DNA from: Methylococcaceae bacterium
GTDB taxonomy: Bacteria > Pseudomonadota > Gammaproteobacteria > Methylococcales > Methylomonadaceae
DNA: 38,977 nt
Assembly: GCA_947505105.1 (NCBI GenBank)
Contig: CANNKG010000029.1
Location: 1-38,977 of the forward strand
Direction of reading: 5' to 3'
Made by a program: the position numbers and the translations under genes. Shown piece by piece: positions 1 to 7,602 of this stretch (its first letter is position 1; each line of letters starts with the position of its first letter). The notes beneath the pieces were generated by a model. That model ran no database searches and was not told where the DNA came from. It was given only the letters and a program-made list of their open reading frames with translations.

Positions 1-108
1 CAAAAAGGCGTGAAGATGAGTAAAATGGCATTTAAAGCTATTAGCCATAGGATAGAAAGAGACGCATCCCTACCGAAATACTACATGACTATCCAGCCTC
101 AAATTTAA
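1..108 (+). CDS. Possible C-terminal tail of a gene entering from the left edge
   Basis: Frame 1 is open from the first base to a TAA at 106-108, giving about 35 residues that end in PKYYMTIQPQI. The arrangement (KGVK, then a basic helix, then Y-x-TI-x-PQ) loosely resembles the end of ISAzo13/Rhodopirellula-type transposases, which finish with a W-N-Y-T-I-like segment. That likeness is by eye and weak. The fragment is too short to assign, and the run could be open by chance. If real, it points toward ftsX, whose stop lies about 380 bases further on. Confidence 0.25.
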   Translation, partial: QKGVKMSKMAFKAISHRIERDASLPKYYMTIQPQI

Positions 109-487
109 ACAGAATTAATGGAGGTTATTTTTTGCGAGTTACCTAAGCTATAGCACCATTCACCCTACAACGCTCAACGGCAGATAGCGCATTGCTTATC
201 TGCCCTATGCTTTGTGATTTCATTATTAAAGTTGTTCAGTATCTATGTCTCTCTCAATCAATAACTTCGAATGGAGGATTGTCTAAAGCCAAATTCACTC
301 TACAACTTTGAAAAATATACGGTTTATCAAGAAAATAAACTAGCGTAACAGGCAAAAAATAAGTAGTCCAATAGGATGTGCTGAACAAAGTGAAGCGCAT
401 CAATCGCGTAACGATGCAACCCAAAACTCAAATGAGAACCCAAAAGTAATCGCGATATACCAAATTTACTTCAACGCATAATACTGG
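109..487. other. Gene-free stretch downstream of ftsX
   Basis: No convincing reading frame is seen on either strand between the tail ending at 108 and the ftsX stop codon at 488. It contains the hairpin at 179-204 and a weaker imperfect hairpin at about 396-417. The expected gammaproteobacterial neighbour of ftsX, rpoH, is not here. The stretch may be a junction left by rearrangement or an insertion. Confidence 0.5.
179..204. repeat. Perfect 8-bp inverted repeat
   Basis: GGCAGATA at 179-186 and TATCTGCC at 197-204 are exact reverse complements around a 10-base loop. No T-run follows on either strand, so a standard intrinsic terminator is unlikely. It could be a transcript-end hairpin or a structure near the end of a mobile element. 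Confidence 0.5.
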
Positions 488-1480
488 CTAATCAGGCCGC
501 AATTGCTTAAGTTGCGAGCCCAATACCAACCAAGCGCCCATAATCCCTAATCCCGCCGAGATCCCCAATAAAGCCAAACTTTCCAGATAATCTAAATATA
601 AAATTTTGAAATTTGACGCATAGGAGCTCGATAATTCTTCGACAGGTTCCTGCAAGATTAGCAATACAAAAATAACGATAAACCAAGCTAAAACCCCAGC
701 ACTAAAACCGAGCCAAAAGCCCGTATACAGAAAAGGCCGCCGGATAAAGGCATTGGTCGCGCCGACCAACTTAGCCACGATCACTTCATCTTGGCGCCCT
801 TGCAATTCCAGACGAATGGTATTGCTGGTCACTAACAGCACCGCTAATGCAAACAAGCCGCTTAACAACGCGACCCCTCGCCCAGCCAGCGTGACCAGCG
901 AATTTAAACGCTGCAACCATTCGGTATCCATCTGGGCCAAATCAACGCCGGGCATTTGTTCAAACTGTTTTAATAGTTGTTTTACTTGATCCAGTGCCTG
1001 GATCGAGTTTTTGGGCAGAACGACCAGCACGGGCGGCAAAGGATTCTGGTCCAAAGCATTCAAGGCATCGCCTAAACCGCTCCGTGCTTTAAATTCTTTC
1101 AAACCTTGTTCGGGGGTAATTAATTCCACCGTAGCGACTTTTGGATCGTTGACGAATTTGAGTCTTAGTTGTTCAATTTGAGGGGCTACCAGCTCTTTTT
1201 TCAGGTACACGGAAATTTGATTGGTGGATTCAAAAGTGCCGGTCAGTTGACGGAGATTTTTAACAAACACATAAAAACTCGCTGCCAAAGCCAAACTGAT
1301 CGCCAAGACCAAAACTGTCAAAGCAAAGCTGGTTGGGGTCCGGGTCAGGCGCCCCAGACTTGAAAATAAGGCATGGGCATGAATATCGAAGTAGGCTTGA
1401 ATGCGCGTGGCGATTCCAGGTTTAAGCATTTCGACTTGAGCGTTGGCCTTTTTGTGATGAGCGAAATCTTCTTTGATCAT
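488..1480 (-). CDS. ftsX: Cell division protein FtsX
   Basis: FtsX is the membrane subunit of the FtsEX complex, which couples ATP use at the divisome to activation of peptidoglycan hydrolases outside the membrane. The 330-residue product has a basic/His-containing cytoplasmic N-terminus, a first membrane helix at about residues 52-74, an extracytoplasmic domain (about 75-200) and three further membrane helices to the C-terminus, with the usual QGRQDEVIVAKLVGA-type loop between helices 2 and 3. The length fits gammaproteobacterial FtsX. The ATG lies three bases after the ftsE stop, so the two genes are translated from one message. It is the last gene of the run; rpoH, which commonly follows, is absent. 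Confidence 0.95.
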   Translation of the reverse strand: MIKEDFAHHKKANAQVEMLKPGIATRIQAYFDIHAHALFSSLGRLTRTPTSFALTVLVLAISLALAASFYVFVKNLRQLTGTFESTNQISVYLKKELVAPQIEQLRLKFVNDPKVATVELITPEQGLKEFKARSGLGDALNALDQNPLPPVLVVLPKNSIQALDQVKQLLKQFEQMPGVDLAQMDTEWLQRLNSLVTLAGRGVALLSGLFALAVLLVTSNTIRLELQGRQDEVIVAKLVGATNAFIRRPFLYTGFWLGFSAGVLAWFIVIFVLLILQEPVEELSSSYASNFKILYLDYLESLALLGISAGLGIMGAWLVLGSQLKQLRPD

Positions 1481-1483
1481 GAC

Positions 1484-2140
1484 TTAAGCGCTTACCAAGC
1501 GACCATGATCAAGTTTAATAACCCGCTGCCCCATGCGATTGATCAATTCAATATCATGCGTCGCCACTAACACGGTCACGCCCACCTGAGTAAATTGACT
1601 GAACAAGGTCATAATTTCACCGGAAAGTTCAGGATCGAGGTTACCGGTCGGTTCATCGGCTAGAATTAACGCCGGTTTGTTGACTACTGCCCGCGCAATA
1701 CCAACCCGCTGTTGCTCGCCGCCGGATAAGGCTAAGGGATTTTTATGTTCTTTGCCGAGCAGCCCGACCTTATCCAAGGCGGCCCTGACCCGCTTTGAAA
1801 TATCCTGATAACCAAAACCTGCCACAATCATCGGCAAGGCGACATTATCGAACACGGTTCGGTCATGCAGGAGTTTATAATCTTGAAAAATCAGGCCCAT
1901 CTTGCGCCTTAAGTAAGGCACTTGCGAATCTTTGACTTGATTCAAATTGATGCCATCGAACAACACGCGCCCCTGATTGGTTTTTTCAATGAGCGCACTG
2001 AGTTTTAAGACGGTACTTTTCCCGGCGCCGGAATGCCCGGTCAGAAAGGTCATTTCACCGGGCAACAATTCGAAACTGACGTCACTTAGGACCTCACCAC
2101 TGCCTAAATAACGTTTCGTTACGCGCTCAAATTGCAGCAT
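1484..2140 (-). CDS. ftsE: Cell division ATP-binding protein FtsE
   Basis: FtsE is the ATPase of the FtsEX divisome complex. The 218-residue protein has the full ABC set: Walker [10 protein letters not shown] near residue 35, Q-loop IFQDYKLL, signature LSGGEQQR, Walker [11 protein letters not shown] and the H-loop histidine in ATHD. It is a single nucleotide-binding domain with no extension, normal for FtsE. It lies six bases downstream of the ftsY part of the upstream gene and three bases upstream of ftsX, keeping the classical ftsY-ftsE-ftsX order even though ftsY is fused here. Confidence 0.97.
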   Translation of the reverse strand: MLQFERVTKRYLGSGEVLSDVSFELLPGEMTFLTGHSGAGKSTVLKLSALIEKTNQGRVLFDGINLNQVKDSQVPYLRRKMGLIFQDYKLLHDRTVFDNVALPMIVAGFGYQDISKRVRAALDKVGLLGKEHKNPLALSGGEQQRVGIARAVVNKPALILADEPTGNLDPELSGEIMTLFSQFTQVGVTVLVATHDIELINRMGQRVIKLDHGRLVSA

Positions 2141-2146
2141 GGGATG

Positions 2147-4123
2147 TTATTCATCTTTCACAAATAAGGCGTCGACAAAATTATGCGCGTCGAAATCCTG
2201 TAAATCATCAATGCTTTCGCCAATTCCGATATAGCGGATCGGTAGGCCGAATTGTTTAGCCAACGCAAACAAAATGCCGCCTTTAGCCGTTCCATCGAGT
2301 TTGGTCAAAACCAATCCGGTTAAGCTTACCGCCTCGTTGAACAAAGCGGTTTGCGAAATCGCATTCTGACCGGTTCCGGCATCAAGGACCAATAATACTT
2401 CATGCGGCGCCGTATCATCGAGTTTGGCCATGATGCGTTTGACTTTTTTCAATTCATCCATCAAATTGGATTTGGTATGCAATCGGCCCGCAGTGTCGGC
2501 GATCAAGACATCCACACCTTTTGCCATCGCCGACTGGATGCCATCATAGATCACCGACGCCGAGTCAGCGCCAGTATGCTGTGCCACCACATGAATTTTG
2601 TTACGCTCGCCCCACACCTGTAATTGCTCGACCGCCGCCGCACGGAAGGTATCGCCCGCCGCCAACATCACACTGTGACCCTGCGCTTGCAGCCGTTTCG
2701 CCATTTTACCGATCGTGGTAGTTTTACCAACACCGTTAATGCCGACCACCAGAATCACATAAGGCTTATCCTGCTTTGGAATTTTGAGTGGTTGGCTGCA
2801 CGGCTCCAACATCTCGAATAATTCTTGCTTAAGACCCGCTAATAAAACTTCGGGGTCATTCAATTGCGGGCGTTCCAGTTTGGCTTTTAATCGGTCGATA
2901 ATAGCGGTGGTCGCATCCATGCCCACGTCCGCCAGAATAAGACTGGTTTCAAGCTCTTCAAGTAAATCAGCACTGGCTTTATTTTGTCCAAAGCCTATCC
3001 CGGCAATGACCTGCCCCAATCCCGAGCGAGTTTTCTTCAACTGAGATTTAAGCCTCAGATAAAGCGATTCTGGTGCAGGCTCTACATAATCGGCTTTCGG
3101 CTCGATCACCTTTTCATATTCAGCTTCGAGCAGCACTTCAGCCAAGTCATGCTCATGTTCGAGATATTCGAAACGACTGAAAAACCGAAGCGCTAGTAGC
3201 GGCAACATTAACAGGCCGACCATTCCCGAATGCGCCATCACCAGCCAAAACGCCAAGCCGGTTTTTTCGGTCAAAATACCGGAAACCGACATTAATACGA
3301 TCAAAATCGCCAAACAAACAAAGGCAATACGAATGGCTGCTATTTGCCGGGTCAATAAACCATATACCACCCACATTATCATTAACCCGGCAGTACCGAT
3401 CGCCAGGATGTGATGCCACATTCTGATCAATAATGGCGCATCAGCGGTCAAAATAGGTACTTGACCATTAATATAAGCCCAAATATCATTGAACAGTTGG
3501 GAAACATTTAGCTTAGTCCACCACAGCGTCGCACAGTCGGCGATTTCAGGACAAGCAAGCCCTGCATTATTGACACTGGTCCAGACCCCGGAAACCAGCA
3601 CAATAAACACTAAGCCGCTGAACAAGGTCGAAAACAACAGCAACAAGATTTGCGGATGTTCTCTAATCCGTCGTGGTCTGGATTGAAGCATCATCCAAAA
3701 TGCGCCCCACACTAGCGCATATCCTAGCCACAAATGCACGACCGTAAGCAATCCTTGCGCATACTCCAGTTCTGCGCTCACCTGCGGGATCGGAAGCAAG
3801 CCCTGCAACTGATTCAATTCAGCACTCATATTGTCCAGTGTCAACTGAAGAGCCAATAGTGCAAGCATCATCACACTCGCCAATAATGCCGGACCATTGA
3901 TGGGTCTATGCCTTAGTGCCAGTATGAATGCAATCAAGACCAGCAAGCCCATTAATGCCAGACTCGCATAATGGACGACCAACCAGGATTGATTCGGATC
4001 GAACAAACTGCTGATAGTAAAACTTTGAATCGCTAACGAGGCATGTAACATTCGCTCGGCTTCACCCGAGATCAATGCCATCGACGCAAACAACACTGTT
4101 AACAATGATATATTTCTGAACAT
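2147..4123 (-). CDS. ftsY: Heme A synthase-like (CtaA/COX15) membrane domain fused to SRP receptor FtsY
   Basis: One uninterrupted frame of about 658 residues (ATG at 4123; an in-frame TTG at 4135 is the alternative). Residues 1-315 form about eight membrane helices with CtaA features: histidines near 51, 130, 237/238 and 298 at the four heme-ligand helix positions, and NNAGLACPEIADC, which matches the second-half cysteine pair of CtaA. The first half has lost its CP-x-x-C pair and the Glu and Arg next to the first His. Residues from about 350 are a complete FtsY NG domain: Walker A GINGVGKTTT near 461, DTAGR near 543, TKLDG near 607. CtaA ends in the cytoplasm, so the topology allows both parts to work. 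No in-frame ATG lies at the junction, but GTG codons there could start a free FtsY. It follows SURF1 and SCO-like genes and precedes ftsE. Confidence 0.88.
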   Translation of the reverse strand: MFRNISLLTVLFASMALISGEAERMLHASLAIQSFTISSLFDPNQSWLVVHYASLALMGLLVLIAFILALRHRPINGPALLASVMMLALLALQLTLDNMSAELNQLQGLLPIPQVSAELEYAQGLLTVVHLWLGYALVWGAFWMMLQSRPRRIREHPQILLLLFSTLFSGLVFIVLVSGVWTSVNNAGLACPEIADCATLWWTKLNVSQLFNDIWAYINGQVPILTADAPLLIRMWHHILAIGTAGLMIMWVVYGLLTRQIAAIRIAFVCLAILIVLMSVSGILTEKTGLAFWLVMAHSGMVGLLMLPLLALRFFSRFEYLEHEHDLAEVLLEAEYEKVIEPKADYVEPAPESLYLRLKSQLKKTRSGLGQVIAGIGFGQNKASADLLEELETSLILADVGMDATTAIIDRLKAKLERPQLNDPEVLLAGLKQELFEMLEPCSQPLKIPKQDKPYVILVVGINGVGKTTTIGKMAKRLQAQGHSVMLAAGDTFRAAAVEQLQVWGERNKIHVVAQHTGADSASVIYDGIQSAMAKGVDVLIADTAGRLHTKSNLMDELKKVKRIMAKLDDTAPHEVLLVLDAGTGQNAISQTALFNEAVSLTGLVLTKLDGTAKGGILFALAKQFGLPIRYIGIGESIDDLQDFDAHNFVDALFVKDE

Positions 4124-4135
4124 GGATAATTCCAA

Positions 4136-4732
4136 TTAACCTATTTGTGAAACCAGTAAAAGTTTTCTAAGATCATCCTTGACTTGATAAGGATCAAATC
4201 CGGACTCATATTGCATCATAATATTGCCTAGAGGGTCCATGATGAATAACATTCCGTCGGAAAGGCCGGAGGTTTTACGAGCATTAAGCTGTTGTTGTAA
4301 AACAGGATTTAATTTTAATCGCAGAAGCCGGGTATCGTCCTGCCACCAGGTGAGCGCACGCTGGGATTCAATGTCATTAAATAGCACTACCATCCGCCGC
4401 AACCGAGTTAAATCTTTATTCATCATCAACAATAGTTGCCGGGTTTTGTGCAAGGCATCCAGACAAACTGTCTGACAATCAGTTTGAGGAATCACATTGA
4501 CCAAAATCCAATGACCATTGAGCTCTTTAAGATTTTCGGTCGAAAACGAGTCGAAACCCTTAAAATCTTTGAGATCGGCACTAATCGGCGGAATAATCAA
4601 CTCACCGTGATTGGTATGCCCTTTCAACATGGTTGGATGATTGTTCAAATACCAAGCAATTAAAAAAGGAATAAATGACATCGCAAAAATGCTCAGAATT
4701 AAGCGTCGATTTTTCTTTTGTTGTGTATTCAT
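4136..4732 (-). CDS. SCO/thioredoxin-like membrane-anchored cytochrome oxidase assembly protein
   Basis: A 198-residue protein with one N-terminal membrane helix (about residues 12-28) and an exported domain. The motif DCQTVCLDA (near residue 84) is a C-x3-C pair like the copper site of SCO1/SenC proteins, and the GMLFIMDPLGNIMMQY segment is thioredoxin-fold-like. I do not see the distal histidine that completes the SCO copper site, so it may be a divergent SCO or a thiol protein for CuA maturation. Its ATG overlaps the SURF1 stop by four bases (ATGA), and its stop abuts the TTG codon upstream of the CtaA-FtsY start, so all are co-transcribed. Proteins of this kind commonly sit between SURF1 and CtaA in gammaproteobacterial cox clusters. 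Confidence 0.75.
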   Translation of the reverse strand: MNTQQKKNRRLILSIFAMSFIPFLIAWYLNNHPTMLKGHTNHGELIIPPISADLKDFKGFDSFSTENLKELNGHWILVNVIPQTDCQTVCLDALHKTRQLLLMMNKDLTRLRRMVVLFNDIESQRALTWWQDDTRLLRLKLNPVLQQQLNARKTSGLSDGMLFIMDPLGNIMMQYESGFDPYQVKDDLRKLLLVSQIG

Positions 4733-5454
4733 GTGTTCGTTTGTTTAAGTTGTAACCAAACAACCAAGAGTGTTAAGGCAATCGCCAAACCAAACCACTG
4801 GACGGCATAAGCGATATGTTTTTCGGGCGGCATAATATTTAAACCATGCCAGTTTCTCAAATAACCTTCCGGTTGCTCCGGGTCTAATTCAATTTGATAG
4901 CTATATAAAGCATAACCCATTTTCTTGCTCAGAATTTGGCTGTCCAAGACGCCAACCACCGAAGGCCATCCATCAGTCGGCTGATCGGCACCGGCTAATT
5001 TGATGCCCGGTTCCGGAAAAGAATTCACCCGACCACTTAAGGTCACTGAAGCGTTTTGAAGCATCACAGCGGGGAGTTGTTTGCGATCTACGTTTAAAGG
5101 TAACCACCCTCTATTGATCAATACGGCTTTATCACTGCCCTTAATCTTCAACGGTGTAAACACAAAATACCCGACTTTGCCGTTGACATGCTGATTATCT
5201 AATAGAATTTGTTGATTACTGTCATAATCGCCGCTAATTTTAACGCGCCGAAATTTTAATGCTTCAAGAGCTTCCGGCAAATTGTGATCCAGTTGCAGGG
5301 CTTCAGCACTCTGCATTTTTTGCTGGTTTTCGATAAATTCGCGTTTTTGGTCGGCGCGCCCCAATTGCCAGAAACCAAGACTGATCAGCAAAGCTAAAAC
5401 AACTAAGTAGCTGACTAGCGCCCATAAATTTATTTTTGTGAAAAATCGAGCCAT
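4729..5454 (-). CDS. SURF1 family cytochrome oxidase biogenesis protein
   Basis: SURF1 helps assemble aa3-type oxidase, probably by handing heme A to subunit I. The 241-residue sequence has the family layout: N-terminal membrane helix (about 10-27) containing LGFWQLGRADQK, a long extracytoplasmic domain with VLINRGWLP, and a C-terminal helix preceded by HIAYAVQWFGLA. The length is normal. It is first in a minus-strand run with the SCO-like gene, ctaA-ftsY, ftsE and ftsX, and is divergent from the DUF2909 gene across 165 bases. Confidence 0.93.
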   Translation of the reverse strand: MARFFTKINLWALVSYLVVLALLISLGFWQLGRADQKREFIENQQKMQSAEALQLDHNLPEALEALKFRRVKISGDYDSNQQILLDNQHVNGKVGYFVFTPLKIKGSDKAVLINRGWLPLNVDRKQLPAVMLQNASVTLSGRVNSFPEPGIKLAGADQPTDGWPSVVGVLDSQILSKKMGYALYSYQIELDPEQPEGYLRNWHGLNIMPPEKHIAYAVQWFGLAIALTLLVVWLQLKQTNT

Positions 5455-5619
5455 GATACGATTATGAATGCATTATTTGCTGGAGTTGACAAGCTGGAAC
5501 AAGTTATAAAGATTTTGAAATCAGTTTACCTGAAAAAAATAAATTCAAAACTCGCGAAGAAACCTTAAGCGTCATACAATCCTAATAACGCCCATTCATT
5601 TAATTATCCAAATACTTAT

Positions 5620-5865
5620 ATGCTCAAAATTATCATCGTCTTAGCCTTTCTATTGATTCTGGCAAGTTTGGCTTCTGCCTTGTATCATCTTATCAATTCA
5701 AAAGATCTGGAACATTCCAAAAAGACCGCACAAGCGTTGACCTTTCGCATCGGGCTTTCGTTACTGTTGTTTATCGCTGTATTTATTGCATTCAGCACTG
5801 GACTGATTCAGCCTCATGGCATCGGCGCCAACATTCAGAACGCGCATCTTAAAAAAGATAAATAA
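5620..5865 (+). CDS. DUF2909 twin-transmembrane protein
   Basis: A small 81-residue protein with two membrane helices (about 2-24 and 43-65) joined by a polar loop with SKDLEHSKKTAQALTFRIG, typical of DUF2909 proteins encoded beside SURF1 in cytochrome oxidase clusters. Its molecular role is not established; the location suggests oxidase assembly or stability. It is the only plus-strand gene in the cox region, divergent from SURF1 and convergent with coxC. Confidence 0.88.
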   Translation: MLKIIIVLAFLLILASLASALYHLINSKDLEHSKKTAQALTFRIGLSLLLFIAVFIAFSTGLIQPHGIGANIQNAHLKKDK

Positions 5866-5873
5866 ATTTTACG

Positions 5874-5901
5874 GGTGGTGATTCAAATGGAATCATCCAC
5901 C
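5874..5901 (+). terminator. Hairpin just downstream of the DUF2909 gene
   Basis: GGTGGTGATTC (5874-5884) pairs with GAATCATCCACC (5890-5901) with one bulged T and a five-base loop. It begins eight bases after the stop codon. No T-tract follows, so it may stabilise the transcript end rather than terminate alone. Confidence 0.45.
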
Positions 5902-5959
5902 GGGCGGCTTACACAATCGGCAAGTCCCCCTCATATTAATCTTCAGTCCATACAAACAA

Positions 5960-5990
5960 AAAAGGCGCGGACTTTTCGCCAGCGCCTTTT
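5960..5990. terminator. Bidirectional intrinsic terminator between the DUF2909 gene and coxC
   Basis: AAAAGGCGC (5960-5968) and GCGCCTTTT (5982-5990) form a nine-pair stem with an A-run on the left and a T-run on the right, so it can work on both strands. It lies between convergent stops at 5865 and 6010 and ends the coxBA-ctaG-coxC transcript, separating it from the SURF1-ftsX run. Confidence 0.85.
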
Positions 5991-6009
5991 AGTAAAGCGT
6001 GTTGCTCGA

Positions 6010-6879
6010 TTACATCATATACACGAAAATGAATAATCCCAACCAGACAACGTCAACAAAATGCCAATACCAAGCTGCCGCTTCAAATGCAAAGTGGTTT
6101 TCAGGTTTGAAGTGACCTTTGTAGCTACGGAATAAAATCACACTCAGGATGATTGCCCCGACGCAGACGTGGAAACCATGGAAACCGGTCAACATGAAGA
6201 ACGTTGAACCGTAAATACCGGAACCCAAAGTCAAGCCCATATCTGAATATGCTTCATGATATTCGAATGCTTGTAAGCAAACGAACAAGAAGCCCAAACC
6301 GACTGTTGCCATCAAGCCTTTAATCAATTGTTGACGATTTTGCGCGAGCAGACCATGGTGCGCCCAAGTGCAAGTGACGCCACTGCTTAACAGAATCAAG
6401 GTGTTGATAAACGGTACGCCCCAAGCGCCCATTGGCTCAAACTCACCGCCGACTTTACCAGGGCCGTTAGTTGGCCATACCGCTTCAAAAGCTGGCCATA
6501 AAATGTCATGAGTCGAACGACCAGGACCATCACCAATACCACCTAACCAGGATACTGACAAGTTACGCGTATAGTACAGCGTGCCGAAAAAGACAGCAAA
6601 AAACATGATTTCAGAAAAAATGAACCACATCATGCCCATGCGATAGGAAATACCAACCTTGGTATTATACATACCAGACTCGCTTTCTCCCGCTTGCAAG
6701 GTAAACCAACCGGCCAGCATGACGATGAAAATGGTCAACCCCAGCACCATCATGGTGGGACCGATCGAAGAACCGTTCAAATAATTCGCAAAACCCGCCA
6801 GCATCGTCATCAAGCCAGCCGTACCGATGACCGGCCAGGTCGCTTTATGCGGGATATAATAAGCGTTGTGTGTTGCCAT
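6010..6879 (-). CDS. coxC: Cytochrome c oxidase subunit III
   Basis: Subunit III of the proton-pumping aa3-type oxidase. The 289 residues form about seven membrane helices. Family marks include the N-terminal WP-x-x-G-x-x-G-L, the SEIMFFAVFFGTLYYTR glutamate helix, TCTWAHHGLL, YHEAYSDMGLTLGSGIYGSTFFMLTGFHGFHV spread over two helices, and the C-terminal AAAWYWHFVDVVWL. It starts 27 bases after the ctaG stop. It is the last gene of the oxidase operon. Confidence 0.97.
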   Translation of the reverse strand: MATHNAYYIPHKATWPVIGTAGLMTMLAGFANYLNGSSIGPTMMVLGLTIFIVMLAGWFTLQAGESESGMYNTKVGISYRMGMMWFIFSEIMFFAVFFGTLYYTRNLSVSWLGGIGDGPGRSTHDILWPAFEAVWPTNGPGKVGGEFEPMGAWGVPFINTLILLSSGVTCTWAHHGLLAQNRQQLIKGLMATVGLGFLFVCLQAFEYHEAYSDMGLTLGSGIYGSTFFMLTGFHGFHVCVGAIILSVILFRSYKGHFKPENHFAFEAAAWYWHFVDVVWLGLFIFVYMM

Positions 6880-6906
6880 AATTTTCCCCTAATAATTTAT
6901 TGGTAT

Positions 6907-7443
6907 TTAATCTTTATTGGTATTCAAAAAGGTAATTGCCAAAGCCAGATGATTACTCTGTTGCGCTATGCCTGGATTGACCACGAAACGCAACGGTAAA
7001 TTCTTGGCCTCACCTGCCTCTAAACGTAACGGCTCAAAGCAAAAACATTCGATAATTTTAAAATCTGCGGCCGCAACTCCTGGCGCCACACTCGGCACCG
7101 CCCGAATGGTCAAAGCCTTATCCGCTTGGTTATGTACGCGATAATTAACAACGTAAAACTGGCCCGGATGGATCTGCAAACTTTTAGTTTCAGTTTCGAC
7201 TATCAAAGGCGTTGCTTTACCCAGTGAAGTCACTAAGTCAAGCCCAAGATTTCGCTCCTTATCCACGACATAATTCAGCGTACTAGAATCAACTCGAGTG
7301 CCCACTTTGCCATTAATACCCGTCAACTCGCATAACACATCATAGAGAGGTATTAAGGCAAAACCAAAACCCGTCATGCCAAGCACCACGAGCAATAATT
7401 TCAAGGCTAGCCGTGAATTTTTTTGCTCGACATTCGAATTCAC
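6907..7443 (-). CDS. ctaG: Cytochrome c oxidase assembly protein CtaG (Cox11)
   Basis: CtaG delivers copper to the CuB site of subunit I. The protein has one N-terminal membrane helix (LLLVVLGMTGFGFALIPLYD) and a periplasmic immunoglobulin-like domain with the copper motif CFCFEP, then LPLRFVVNPGI. The longest open frame begins at 7482 but would overlap the small upstream gene by 43 bases. I chose the GTG at 7443, which overlaps the upstream stop as GTGA and gives the usual 178-residue length, with residues EQKNSRLALK just before the helix. Translation is therefore probably coupled to the small upstream gene. Confidence 0.93.
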   Translation of the reverse strand: MNSNVEQKNSRLALKLLLVVLGMTGFGFALIPLYDVLCELTGINGKVGTRVDSSTLNYVVDKERNLGLDLVTSLGKATPLIVETETKSLQIHPGQFYVVNYRVHNQADKALTIRAVPSVAPGVAAADFKIIECFCFEPLRLEAGEAKNLPLRFVVNPGIAQQSNHLALAITFLNTNKD

Positions 7444-7538
7444 TGAGACATGGCTCGCATAACGGCAAACACATAAATGCATAACGCAATTACGACCAAT
7501 ATGCAGACCGTCAAAATATTTTTCTTTTTAGTATCCAT
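7440..7538 (-). CDS. 32-residue cytochrome oxidase small assembly protein
   Basis: A short frame opens with ATG at 7538 and stops at 7440. It encodes 32 residues: a basic start (MDTKKKN), one hydrophobic helix (ILTVCILVVIALCIYVFAV) and a polar end. Tiny single-helix proteins of this design lie between coxA and ctaG in many proteobacterial oxidase operons, where they are annotated as cytochrome oxidase small assembly proteins. The stop overlaps the ctaG start (GTGA), supporting real translation. The function is inferred only from position and shape. Confidence 0.82.
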   Translation of the reverse strand: MDTKKKNILTVCILVVIALCIYVFAVMRAMSQ

Positions 7539-7602
7539 CGCTACGTTTTACCCGACCTGAATTGATCAGGTCGGGTCATTCCTCTTTAAATAATTACAAC
7601 TC

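Noticed and set aside
3153-3419. 88-residue minus-strand frame overlapping the CtaA-like part, considered as evidence for a frameshift
   Set aside because: The main frame is continuous with sensible membrane helices and conserved His/Cys positions through this region, so the second frame is a shadow.
7444-7482. Longer start of ctaG adding 13 residues
   Set aside because: It would overlap most of the 32-residue small gene and adds Cys/His-containing residues not expected before CtaG; the GTG at 7443 fits better.
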